Source: an uncultured Fretibacterium sp. (GTDB lineage: Bacteria; Synergistota; Synergistia; Synergistales; Aminobacteriaceae). Taken from it: 7,229 bases of DNA. Every line of letters starts with the position of its first letter. The first letter of the stretch is position 1. The DNA is taken from assembly GCF_938030725.1 (NCBI RefSeq), contig NZ_CALHIQ010000136.1, positions 1 through 7,229 on the forward strand, read 5' to 3'. Made by a program: the position numbers and the translations under genes. Shown piece by piece: positions 1-5,591 of the stretch. The notes beneath the pieces are model-generated. The model saw nothing but the letters and a program-made list of their open reading frames with translations. It made no database searches and was not told the DNA's origin.

Positions 1-185
1 AAGGGCGCCAGGAAGGACGAGAAGAAGGACGTCAGGAAGGGCGTCTGAAGGGCCTCATGGAAGTAGCGCGCCGGATGCTTGCCGTGCCGCTTCCCGTGGC
101 TCAGATCTCGGAGCTCACGGGGCTGACTTCCCATGAGATCGACGCCCTGAAAAAAGACGCGCACGCCGGCTTGGCCCAGCCTTGA
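1..185 (+). CDS. C-terminal end of an Rpn/PD-(D/E)XK nuclease family putative transposase (5' end outside window)
   Basis: Only the last 60 codons or so are visible, read in the frame whose first whole codon is at position 3, with the stop TGA at 183-185. The visible part starts with a charged tetrad repeat (GRQE, GREE, GRQE, GRLK). It continues as an amphipathic helix (MEVARRMLA) and ends in a short helix-turn-helix-like motif (VAQISELTGLTSHEIDAL). Repeated EG(R/K) units followed by 'A+.ML..G.....I..ITGL...EI..L' are the usual C-terminal end of Rpn-type recombination-promoting nucleases (PDDEXK_2, TIGR01784-like). The catalytic PD-(D/E)XK domain would lie upstream and cannot be checked, so activity is unknown. 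Family members are DNA endonucleases that promote RecA-independent recombination and are often found in many copies. A terminator hairpin lies about 45 bases after the stop. The alternative frame from base 1 stops at 46-48 and looks like a shadow. Confidence 0.72.
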   Translation, partial: GRQEGREEGRQEGRLKGLMEVARRMLAVPLPVAQISELTGLTSHEIDALKKDAHAGLAQP

Positions 186-231
186 CGACCTCAGCGTCCG
201 GGAGCGACCGACCCCATCCGCCATTCAAAGC

Positions 232-262
232 AAGAGGGCCGACCCCAGGTCGGTCCTCTTTT
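232..262 (+). terminator. Rho-independent terminator between convergent genes
   Basis: A 13-base stem (232-244 with 248-260, one G-T wobble) closes a three-base loop, and the 3' arm ends in a run of T (259-262). It lies after the nuclease gene stop at 185. On the other strand it lies 33 bases past the nitroreductase stop at 295, where the trailing sequence is only weakly T-rich (TTGCTTT). It probably works mainly on the + strand and partly in both directions. Confidence 0.8.
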
Positions 263-294
263 CGTCCACAGGTTTGCAGCCTGCTCCGGCGTTT

Positions 295-807
295 TTAGAG
301 GTGATGCGTCCGCGAGCGATCCAGCGTTTCCAGGTTGCGGGGCTCCTTCTCCTCCGCCGGGTATCCGCCGGCGATCGCGCAGAGGATGGAGAGATCGGGG
401 TCGATGCCCAGGATGCGGCGCACCGCCTCCTCCGACGTTTCCGCTCCGCAGGGCCTCTGGAAGATCTGGACCCAGCACGCGCCGAGGCCCATCTCCACGG
501 CCTCCAGCAGGATGAACGCGGCCGCGGCGGAGGCGTCCTCCCTCCAGACGTCGCTGTTTCTGTGCCGGCCCGTCACGAGGATGGCGAGCGGCGCCGTCCT
601 CAGCGAGGAGGCGGCCATGCCGTCGCGGCATTGGGCGAGCCGCTCGATCTTCGTCTTGTCCGTGACGGCGAAGAACTCCGTGCACAAGGAGTTCTTTCCC
701 GTCGGGGCGACGAGCCCCGCATCCATAAGGCGGGCGATGTCCCCGTCTTCCACCTTCCTGTCCGTAAACTTCCGAATGCTGCGGCGACGCCGCATGGCCT
801 CCAACAT
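295..807 (-). CDS. Nitroreductase family protein (FMN-dependent)
   Basis: The 170-residue product is a small flavin-dependent nitroreductase fold protein, likely a cytoplasmic NAD(P)H-dependent oxidoreductase of unknown natural substrate. Visible family marks are the N-terminal FMN-phosphate motif RRRSIRKF (residues 7-14), APTGKNSL (34-41, the usual 'AP(S/T)G.N.Q' segment), the long helix EDASAAAAFILLEAVEMGLG (90-109) followed by CWVQI, and the C-terminal IAGGYPAEEKEPR (145-157, the 'iGYP.e...pr' motif). About 170 residues is normal for the compact family members. The start is the ATG at 807-805 because GAGGTG (815-820) sits seven bases upstream. A longer frame from a TTG at 879 lacks such a site and would add 24 residues outside the conserved fold. 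The gene is divergent from the gene at 918 and converges on the nuclease gene. The subfamily and substrate cannot be told from sequence. Confidence 0.9.
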   Translation of the reverse strand: MLEAMRRRRSIRKFTDRKVEDGDIARLMDAGLVAPTGKNSLCTEFFAVTDKTKIERLAQCRDGMAASSLRTAPLAILVTGRHRNSDVWREDASAAAAFILLEAVEMGLGACWVQIFQRPCGAETSEEAVRRILGIDPDLSILCAIAGGYPAEEKEPRNLETLDRSRTHHL

Positions 808-814
808 CGATAAA

Positions 815-820
815 CACCTC
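815..820 (-). promoter_or_regulatory. Ribosome binding site that fixes the nitroreductase start
   Basis: GAGGTG on the minus strand lies seven bases before ATG 807-805. This favours the 170-residue product over the upstream TTG at 879. Confidence 0.65.
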
Positions 821-847
821 TTCAAAAGATCGGGCCGGACGAGCCGG

Positions 848-876
848 TTGTATTCGGTGCGGCCCTTTGATAAAAT
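848..876 (+). promoter_or_regulatory. Sigma-70-type promoter of the 86-residue protein gene
   Basis: TTGTAT (848-853) and TAAAAT (871-876) are separated by exactly 17 bases, so four of six -35 and five of six -10 positions match consensus. Transcription would start near 883, about 35 bases ahead of the ATG at 918. The -10 hexamer sits inside the palindrome at 867-879. Confidence 0.65.
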
Positions 877-879
877 CAA
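867..879. promoter_or_regulatory. Perfect 13-base palindrome over the -10 box (candidate operator)
   Basis: TTGAT-AAA-ATCAA is a perfect inverted repeat with a three-base centre. It overlaps the -10 hexamer (871-876) of the + promoter and lies in the region shared by two divergent genes. Its placement is what a repressor site would have, but A/T-rich palindromes can arise by chance and no regulator is visible in the window. Confidence 0.3.
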
Positions 880-902
880 GGATATCTTAGCACATGTTCT
901 TC

Positions 903-910
903 AAGGAGGA
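903..910 (+). promoter_or_regulatory. Strong ribosome binding site fixing the start at 918
   Basis: AAGGAGGA lies seven bases before the ATG at 918-920. The in-frame ATG at 894 lies upstream of this site and has none of its own, so 918 is the likely start. Confidence 0.75.
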
Positions 911-917
911 AGACGCG

Positions 918-1178
918 ATGAACGTCAACGGTTACGATCGACTGGGGCAGGCTGGGCTCGAGCTGATGCAGAAATCCATGAACACGGCAAGGGCGGCGGC
1001 GGAGGATATCGCCTCCGGCAGCCTCAACCCCATGGACGTGGCGAAGTCGGCCATGGACCTGAGCCAGGCCAAGGTCCAGATGAAGCTGGGGGCCTACCTG
1101 ATCCGGACGCAGCAGGAGCTCATGGAGTCCACCCTGGAGGTCTTCGGCGTCGGCACGAAGCTCGACCGCAGGTATTGA
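918..1178 (+). CDS. Small putative motility protein (YjfB-like), 86 aa
   Basis: This is an 86-residue, probably all-helical soluble protein with no signal peptide or membrane segment. The C-terminal half has MDVAKSAMDLSQAKVQMKLG (residues 39-58), a long amphipathic helix, and the ending GVGTKLDRRY. This resembles the YjfB_motility family ('MALSQAQVQ...' through a C-terminal 'G..(I/V)D'), named for Bacillus subtilis YjfB, a SigD-regulon protein of unknown mechanism. The N-terminal part (GLELMQKSMNTARAAAEDIA, 13-32) itself looks like the second helix of that family, so the protein is longer than YjfB and may hold a partly duplicated unit. It has a good promoter (848-876) and ribosome binding site (903-910). 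No flagellar gene is nearby, so the motility link rests on remembered family resemblance only; the gene itself is well supported. Confidence 0.6.
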   Translation: MNVNGYDRLGQAGLELMQKSMNTARAAAEDIASGSLNPMDVAKSAMDLSQAKVQMKLGAYLIRTQQELMESTLEVFGVGTKLDRRY

Positions 1179-1182
1179 GCCA

Positions 1183-1201
1183 CGAGGCTGAGAGAGCCTC
1201 G
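1183..1201 (+). other. Hairpin just after the 86-aa protein gene, without a T tract
   Basis: CGAGGCT (1183-1189) pairs with AGCCTCG (1195-1201) around a five-base loop, starting four bases after the stop codon ends at 1178. It is followed by CGGTCCGTCC rather than a T run, so it is a poor intrinsic terminator. It may stabilise the 3' end or allow read-through toward sdaA. Confidence 0.4.
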
Positions 1202-1235
1202 CGGTCCGTCCCCCGAGGCGGGAGAGGTGAGGGTT

Positions 1236-1349
1236 ATGGCGTTTTGGATTGACGCTGTTCTGCTGCCGGGCGCTGCGCGGGTTCTTGCGGGCGCCCTTTC
1301 CGTCGCTTCCAGGCAGGTCCGGCCCGCGCGGTCCGGGCGCGCCGGCTAA
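1236..1349 (+). CDS. Possible 37-codon leader ORF upstream of sdaA
   Basis: An ATG at 1236 opens 37 codons ending in TAA at 1347-1349, eleven bases before the sdaA start. GAGG (1224-1227) lies eight bases ahead, a usable ribosome binding site. The product would have a hydrophobic N-terminal half (FWIDAVLLPG) and an Arg-rich C-terminal half. I recognise no family. It could be a leader peptide whose translation helps expose or couple the weak sdaA ribosome binding site, or a chance frame in GC-rich DNA. Chance is quite likely. Confidence 0.2.
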   Translation: MAFWIDAVLLPGAARVLAGALSVASRQVRPARSGRAG

Positions 1350-1360
1350 CGAGGCCCGCC

Positions 1361-2749
1361 ATGCAGAGCACCTTTGACATCTTCAGGGTCGGCATCGGTC
1401 CGTCGAGTTCGCACACGATGGGCCCCATGCGCGCCGCGCTGCGCTTCCTCGATGAGCTGAGGGCCATGGGCCTCATGGAGCGGGTCGGCGGCGTCCGCTG
1501 CGACCTCCACGGCTCCCTGGCCTTGACGGGGAAGGGGCACATGACGGACCGCGCCGTGCTGTTGGGGCTCTGGGGCGTCAAACCGGAGGAGGCGGACCCG
1601 GACGTCATTCAGGAGTTCGTGGGCCTCGTGGACCGCACCCGTCGGCTGCCCCTGGGGGCCTTCCCCCGTCTGGAGGACGAGCGCTCCATCCCCTTCGACC
1701 CGGAGCGCGACTTCGCTTTTCTCCCAAAGCAACTGCCGCTGCACGAAAACGGCCTCGTCCTGCACGCCCTGAGGCCCGACGGCACAGCGCTCCACTCGAA
1801 CACCTACTACTCCATCGGGGGCGGATTCGTCGTGGAGGCGGCCCGCTTCGACGCGCCGGACGGCGTTTTCGGCGACGTGCCCTATCCCTACGCCTCGGCG
1901 GAGGAGCTGATCGCGGTCTGTGCAGAGCACGGCCTCTCCATCTCCACGCTGGTCCTGGAAAACGAGCGGGCGCTGCACCCCGGCGTTGACGTTCAGGACC
2001 ACTTCGAGCACATCTGGGGCATCATGAGCGCCTGCATGGATCGCGGCATGAGGACGGAGGGCATCCTGCCGGGGGGGCTGCACGTCGCGAGGCGCGCCGC
2101 GCAGCTCCTGCGGGTGCTCTCCTCCGCCAGGCCCCTGTCCTCGGACCCCATGCAGATTTTGGACTGGGTCAACGTCTTCGCCCTGGCGGTGAGCGAGGAG
2201 AACGCGGCGGGCGGGCGCATGGTGACCGCCCCCACCAGCGGCGCCTGCGGCGTCGTCCCCGCTGTGCTGGAGTACTACAACCGTTACGTCCGCTCCACGA
2301 CGCCGGAGGACCGCACGCGCTACCTCCTGACCTGCGGCGCCATCGGCCTGCTGTTCAAGACCAACGCCTCCATCTCAGGGGCGGAGGTGGGCTGTCAGGG
2401 AGAGGTGGGCGTCGCCTGCTCCATGGCCGCAGCGGGGCTGACGGAGCTGTCGGGCCGCAGCCCGCGCCAGGTGACGACGGCGGCAGAGATCGCCATGGAG
2501 CACTGCCTCGGCATGACCTGCGACCCCATCGCGGGGCTGGTGCAGGTGCCCTGCATCGAGCGCAACGCCGTCGCGGCGGTGAAGGCCATCAACGCCGCCC
2601 ACATGGCCATGCACCGCAGCACCCCGCCCCTCATCAGCCTGGACGAGGTCATCGCGACCATGTACCAGACCGGAAAGGACCTCAGCGCGAAGTACCGCGA
2701 GACCTCTCAAGGCGGACTGGCCGTCCAGCCCCGTAGGACGGCGCGGTGA
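1361..2749 (+). CDS. sdaA: L-serine ammonia-lyase (L-serine dehydratase), iron-sulfur, single chain
   Basis: The enzyme deaminates L-serine to pyruvate and ammonia in the cytoplasm, using an oxygen-sensitive [4Fe-4S] cluster as Lewis acid. The 462-residue chain has the type 2 layout. The N-terminal SDH_beta/ASB domain begins with the signature VGIGPSSSHTMGP (residues 10-22). The SDH_alpha catalytic domain holds TSGACGVVPAVL (292-303), GCQGEVGVACSMAAAGL (344-360), HCLGMTCDPIAGLVQVPCIE (381-400) and KYRETSQGGLAV (444-455). Cysteines 345, 387 and 398 have the same 42- and 11-residue spacing as the cluster ligands described for the Legionella enzyme (343, 385, 396). The length matches the family (about 455-460). 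The tail after GGLAV is QPRRTAR and has no cysteine, unlike the E. coli and Legionella enzymes, which carry one near or at the C-terminus. The ATG follows a modest GAGG (1351-1354) at six bases spacing. A strong terminator follows the stop. Confidence 0.96.
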   Translation: MQSTFDIFRVGIGPSSSHTMGPMRAALRFLDELRAMGLMERVGGVRCDLHGSLALTGKGHMTDRAVLLGLWGVKPEEADPDVIQEFVGLVDRTRRLPLGAFPRLEDERSIPFDPERDFAFLPKQLPLHENGLVLHALRPDGTALHSNTYYSIGGGFVVEAARFDAPDGVFGDVPYPYASAEELIAVCAEHGLSISTLVLENERALHPGVDVQDHFEHIWGIMSACMDRGMRTEGILPGGLHVARRAAQLLRVLSSARPLSSDPMQILDWVNVFALAVSEENAAGGRMVTAPTSGACGVVPAVLEYYNRYVRSTTPEDRTRYLLTCGAIGLLFKTNASISGAEVGCQGEVGVACSMAAAGLTELSGRSPRQVTTAAEIAMEHCLGMTCDPIAGLVQVPCIERNAVAAVKAINAAHMAMHRSTPPLISLDEVIATMYQTGKDLSAKYRETSQGGLAVQPRRTAR

Positions 2750-2759
2750 TCGTGGGACC

Positions 2760-2808
2760 AAAAAAAAGAGAAGCGGGCCTGGAGAAAACCCTCCAGGCCC
2801 GCTCTTTT
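2760..2808. terminator. Strong bidirectional terminator between sdaA and the subtilase gene
   Basis: A perfect 13-base GC-rich stem (2772-2784 with 2791-2803) encloses a six-base loop. It is followed on the + strand by CTTTT (2804-2808) and on the minus strand by a run of eight T (A run 2760-2767). It lies between the sdaA stop (2749) and the convergent subtilase stop (2823) and can serve both. Confidence 0.92.
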
Positions 2809-2822
2809 GCCAGCGCGATGTG

Positions 2823-4394
2823 CTACCTTCGCCGGCCCCCCACCGCAAGCAGGACCGTGAGGCCCCACCCCAACGTGCCGAGGCCCGTCGCGTCACATCC
2901 AGCGCCCCCTGAGGAAGAGGCGTCGCCCGCGTCCCCGACGCGCTCGTCGTACTCCGTCCGAGGCGCCTCGGCGGCCAGCTCCGGGTGCGCGGCCTGATAG
3001 TCCAGCGCTCCCCCCAAATCCAGGAAGCGCCCCCCGGCCACTTTGCCCATGAGGACCGACTTCGCCGCCGCACCCTGGAGCAGCGCCGTCCGGACCTGAT
3101 ACGCCGTTCGGGCGGGGTCCGCGGCCTTCAGCAACGCCGCCGCCCCCGCCACGTGGGGGGCCGCCATGGAGGTGCCGCGCATCACGGCCATCACGGTTCC
3201 GTCTTCGGCGCGGGTGGAGTTCTCGAAGGCGGCGATCGTCGTGCTGAGGATGGGCACGCCCGGAGCCGAGATGTCCACGAAGTCGCGGCTCCAGTTGCTG
3301 AAGCGCGCGAGGGAGATGTCCCGCGAGGACGCCCCCACGACGATCAGATTGTGGATTCCTTTGTAGGAGGAGCCGTAGACGTAATCGCCCCTGTCGTACT
3401 CCGGCTTGCCGTCCGCGCCCTTCGGACCGTCCGCCGGCGCGGGGACGCCCACCTCAAGTCCGTTGTTTCCGGCGCTCGTGACGATCACGGTCCGGTTCAG
3501 GGAGTCCAGCGCCTTGAACGCGCGCCATATCGGGTCTTTCCGCTGGTTTGCCAGCGTTGGGACCATGGGGGACAACCAGTTGAGCGACAGGTTGACGGCC
3601 GCCACCTTCAGGCTGGCGTCCTCCTTCAGCAGTTTTGTCAGGAAGTTGAGCGCGTCCACGATCCCGCTTCCAGGTCCCGTCCCATCCGGCCCCATGGCCC
3701 TGAGGGAGATGAGCCCCACGCTCCAGTTCACGCCCACCACGCCCCTGCCGTTGTTCCCCACGGCGCCGATGGTGCCGGCCACGTGAGTGCCGTGTCCGTT
3801 TCGGTCCGCGTAGGCCTCCGGGTCCGCCTTGGAGGCGCCGGCGTCCTTGTAGAAGTTGCGGCTCAGGTCGCGCCTGAAGTTGGAAGTCAGCTCCAGCGCC
3901 GTATCATCGATGCCCGTGTCCAGGACGGCCACGCAGACGTCCCCCCTGCCCGTCGTCGTGTCCCACGCCTCCGGCGCACGGATGGCCTTGAGGTTCCAGA
4001 GGGCTCCCGTTAGATAAAACGGGTCGTTCGGCTCCGTGACGGACGTCCGCGCGATGTAGTTGGGCGACGCGGCCAGGACGTCCGCCCGCTTCAGGAGGCG
4101 CTCCGTCAGCGCCTCCGGGGAGAGGGCATCGGACTTGAGCAGGACGAAGACGCCGTTTCCCGCCTCGGAGAGCTCCGCGTAGGTTTCCTCCACGCGCGCT
4201 CCAACGGCGGCGGCCAGCGACGCCGCGCGAAACGCCTCCCGCCCTAGGTGCAGGGACGACGCCACGACCTTCGTGCCCTCCTCGCCCTTGAAGACCGCCA
4301 GGACCTCCCCCGGGACGTGCCGGGCAGCCGCGGCCGGACCGGCGAAAGCGCAGGCTGCCACAAGTGCGGCGAGCCACAGAAATACCCTTCTCAT
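2823..4394 (-). CDS. Exported subtilisin-like serine protease (S8 family) with Synerg-CTERM sorting tail
   Basis: The 523-residue product is a secreted endopeptidase of peptidase family S8. In order it has an N-terminal signal peptide (1-24: MRR, hydrophobic core, then ...GPAAAA before RH); an inhibitor-type propeptide (about 27-118, beginning VPGEVLAVFK); and the catalytic domain (about 130-465). The triad is Asp159 (VAVLDTGID), His201 (NGHGTHVAGT) and Ser409 (GTSMAAPHVAG), with oxyanion Asn310 in SAGNN. All key residues are present, so it should be active. The tail has SSSGGAGCD (493-501), a hydrophobic segment and terminal RRR, a Synergist-CTERM sorting signal expected to anchor the protein at the envelope or direct its processing. 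Cys15 in LVAAC could also be read as a lipobox. GGAGG lies just upstream of the ATG at 4394. The gene follows the 64-residue gene by 54 bases and is probably co-transcribed with it. Its likely role is degrading external protein for amino-acid fermentation. Confidence 0.95.
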   Translation of the reverse strand: MRRVFLWLAALVAACAFAGPAAAARHVPGEVLAVFKGEEGTKVVASSLHLGREAFRAASLAAAVGARVEETYAELSEAGNGVFVLLKSDALSPEALTERLLKRADVLAASPNYIARTSVTEPNDPFYLTGALWNLKAIRAPEAWDTTTGRGDVCVAVLDTGIDDTALELTSNFRRDLSRNFYKDAGASKADPEAYADRNGHGTHVAGTIGAVGNNGRGVVGVNWSVGLISLRAMGPDGTGPGSGIVDALNFLTKLLKEDASLKVAAVNLSLNWLSPMVPTLANQRKDPIWRAFKALDSLNRTVIVTSAGNNGLEVGVPAPADGPKGADGKPEYDRGDYVYGSSYKGIHNLIVVGASSRDISLARFSNWSRDFVDISAPGVPILSTTIAAFENSTRAEDGTVMAVMRGTSMAAPHVAGAAALLKAADPARTAYQVRTALLQGAAAKSVLMGKVAGGRFLDLGGALDYQAAHPELAAEAPRTEYDERVGDAGDASSSGGAGCDATGLGTLGWGLTVLLAVGGRRR

Positions 4395-4417
4395 TCAAGA
4401 CCTCCTCGCCAAAGCCG

Positions 4418-4447
4418 GTCCGCGGCGCACAAAGGCGCGGCGCGGAC
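4418..4447 (-). other. GC-rich hairpin between the 64-aa gene and the subtilase gene
   Basis: GTCCGCG (4418-4424) pairs with CGCGGAC (4441-4447), and GCGC (4425-4428) pairs with GCGC (4435-4438) with a two-base bulge. It fills the short intergenic gap just ahead of the subtilase ribosome binding site (AGGAGG at 4401-4406). No T run follows, so it is more likely an mRNA-stability or processing element than a terminator. Confidence 0.4.
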
Positions 4448-4448
4448 G

Positions 4449-4643
4449 TCAGACGTACTGCTCCACCTGATCGTGAACGATGACCTGCGAGTTCAGGTCG
4501 TCGATGATCGGACGCTGAACGTACACGGGCTCCTTGACGTGCTCCAGCTGGACCTCAAGGTGCTTTCGGACGATCCCGTGCTCCAGCCGGTCGACGTACC
4601 CGGACACGTTCACCGACGTGCGCGTCTGCTGGATGACCTGCAT
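4449..4643 (-). CDS. Hypothetical protein, 64 aa, upstream of the subtilase
   Basis: I do not recognise this family. The 64-residue product has no signal peptide, cysteine or membrane segment. It is rich in Val, Gln and His and alternates hydrophobic and polar residues (VIQQTRTSVNVSGYVDRL; KEPVYVQRPIIDDL), suggesting a small beta-containing cytoplasmic protein. It is likely real: almost every codon ends in G or C, GGAGG (4654-4658) lies about ten bases before the ATG, and a good promoter (4712-4739) lies about 70 bases upstream. It is 54 bases upstream of the subtilase gene on the same strand and no clear terminator separates them, so the two probably form an operon. Without a signal peptide, an inhibitor of the exported protease is unlikely. 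Confidence 0.75.
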   Translation of the reverse strand: MQVIQQTRTSVNVSGYVDRLEHGIVRKHLEVQLEHVKEPVYVQRPIIDDLNSQVIVHDQVEQYV

Positions 4644-4672
4644 CCCTGTTTCACCTCCATAAGGAAAACTCT

Positions 4673-4689
4673 GCCCCCGTGCCGGGGGC
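4673..4689 (-). other. GC hairpin in the 5' leader of the 64-aa gene
   Basis: GCCCCC (4673-4678) and GGGGGC (4684-4689) form a six-base stem with a five-base loop, between the predicted transcription start near 4705 and the ribosome binding site at 4654-4658. It could shield or stabilise the leader. I recognise no riboswitch class. Confidence 0.35.
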
Positions 4690-4711
4690 CGTTGTACCCT
4701 CTCGGATTTTC

Positions 4712-4739
4712 ATTTTATAACAGCGGCGCTGAATTGCAA
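4712..4739 (-). promoter_or_regulatory. Promoter of the 64-aa protein/subtilase operon
   Basis: On the minus strand TTGCAA (4739-4734) and TAAAAT (4717-4712) are spaced by 16 bases. The local A/T richness stands out against GC-rich surroundings. It lies just past the end of the racemase gene and about 70 bases ahead of the ATG at 4643. Confidence 0.6.
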
Positions 4740-4742
4740 AGT

Positions 4743-4758
4743 GCCGTCCTCCGACGGC
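4743..4758 (-). terminator. Weak terminator-like hairpin after the racemase gene
   Basis: GCCGTC and GACGGC form a six-base stem with a four-base loop, two bases past the racemase stop at 4761-4763. The following sequence on the minus strand is ACTTTGCAATT, only weakly T-rich. Some racemase transcripts may read into the 64-aa gene. Confidence 0.4.
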
Positions 4759-4760
4759 CC

Positions 4761-5507
4761 CTACCTGGGCACGAAGGCGCCGACGCCCCAGCCCGCCCCG
4801 CCGTCCCCACGCTCATAGAGCAGGTCGAGGCACGCATCCGCCAGAGCCTGGAGGCTCGATATCTGTCGGTCCGGGGGCAGGCCCGCAGCCGCGTAGGCCA
4901 GGGGCAGTTCCGTGCAGGCCGTCGCGATCGGGAGGTCCCTCTCCCGCCACAGGGCCTCCACCACCTCCCTCAGGAGTTCCGCGGCGCGCCTCCTATCCCC
5001 GGCCTTCACGGCACGCAGGCTCTGCTGCACGCACTCCTGCTGCTCCCTCGAAGGGCGGAGAAACAGGTAGCCCGCCTTCTCGGCGCAGGCGGGGTAGATG
5101 AGGCTCTTCTGGGTGCCGGAGGTCGCCACGAGCCACGCCCCCTCCGGGCTGGCGCGCCGGGCGGCGTTCACCGTCGCCTCCACGATGTGCACCAGCGGCA
5201 CGGAGAGCTCCTCGCGAAAACGGTCGATGAAGAAGTGAGCCGTGTTGCAGGGGACGGCCAGGACCTCCGCGCCCCACTCCACCAACTGCAGCAGGTCCTT
5301 TCTGATCGCCGGCAGTGGGTCCGGGCCGAGGCCCATGATCCCGTCGCTGCGGTCCGGGATGTCGGGGTCCGACAGCAGGATCATGCGCGGGTGCTCCGCG
5401 TCGCTCGCTGCCGGCGCGCCCTCCGCAAGCAGGCGAAGGAACTCCGCGGCCGCGGCTGGCCCCATTCCCCCTAAGACCCCCAACGTCTTGTTCGGCTTAC
5501 TCAACAT
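4761..5507 (-). CDS. Aspartate/glutamate racemase family protein (amino-acid racemase)
   Basis: This 248-residue cytoplasmic enzyme belongs to the PLP-independent Asp/Glu racemase superfamily, which interconverts L- and D-amino acids with two cysteines acting as acid and base. It shows the N-terminal LGVLGGMGPAAAAEF (residues 9-23), Cys87 in VPCNTAHFF (85-93), TSGT (129-132) and the second Cys198 in ATACTELPL (195-203), so both catalytic cysteines are present. The GGMGP start and PCNTAH/CTEL pair fit the aspartate racemase/YgeA-like branch rather than MurI, and the length is normal. Substrate cannot be assigned: aspartate, glutamate or a broad range are possible. GGAGGG (5515-5520) is seven bases from the ATG at 5507. 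It has its own -10 element upstream, and its neighbours fit amino-acid metabolism. Confidence 0.9.
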   Translation of the reverse strand: MLSKPNKTLGVLGGMGPAAAAEFLRLLAEGAPAASDAEHPRMILLSDPDIPDRSDGIMGLGPDPLPAIRKDLLQLVEWGAEVLAVPCNTAHFFIDRFREELSVPLVHIVEATVNAARRASPEGAWLVATSGTQKSLIYPACAEKAGYLFLRPSREQQECVQQSLRAVKAGDRRRAAELLREVVEALWRERDLPIATACTELPLAYAAAGLPPDRQISSLQALADACLDLLYERGDGGAGWGVGAFVPR

Positions 5508-5585
5508 GTTCGATCCCTCCGCAATCTAAAAGATCAAGGACAGCCCGTCGTGTGACCTCAAAGGACGCTCCAAGCCCTTTACCCT

Positions 5586-5591
5586 ATTATA
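5586..5591 (-). promoter_or_regulatory. -10 box of the racemase gene promoter
   Basis: A perfect TATAAT on the minus strand lies about 80 bases upstream of the racemase ATG. No good -35 hexamer is found at 16-18 bases, so the promoter may need an activator or belong to another sigma class. An imperfect inverted repeat (5592-5612) fills the space where the spacer and -35 would be. Confidence 0.5.

Noticed and set aside
808..879. Longer nitroreductase start at a TTG (879)
   Set aside because: The extra 24 residues lie outside the conserved fold and have no ribosome binding site, whereas ATG 807 has GAGGTG at seven bases.
894..917. Upstream ATG (894) for the 86-residue protein
   Set aside because: The strong AAGGAGGA site lies downstream of that ATG and at ideal distance from ATG 918.
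335..1252. Long + strand frame of 305 codons across the nitroreductase and the 86-residue protein
   Set aside because: It runs antisense to the nitroreductase and out of frame through the 86-residue gene. Its product is Arg/Gly/Pro-rich with no motif; it is a GC-driven shadow.
2985..4013. Long + strand frame of 342 codons inside the subtilase
   Set aside because: It is antisense to a protease with all catalytic motifs in place, and its own product has no recognisable domain.
4248..5474. Long + strand frame of 408 codons opposite the racemase and the 64-residue gene
   Set aside because: It spans a minus-strand promoter, two minus-strand genes and their ribosome binding sites. The composition (Arg, His, Leu, Gly) is typical of antisense frames in GC-rich DNA.
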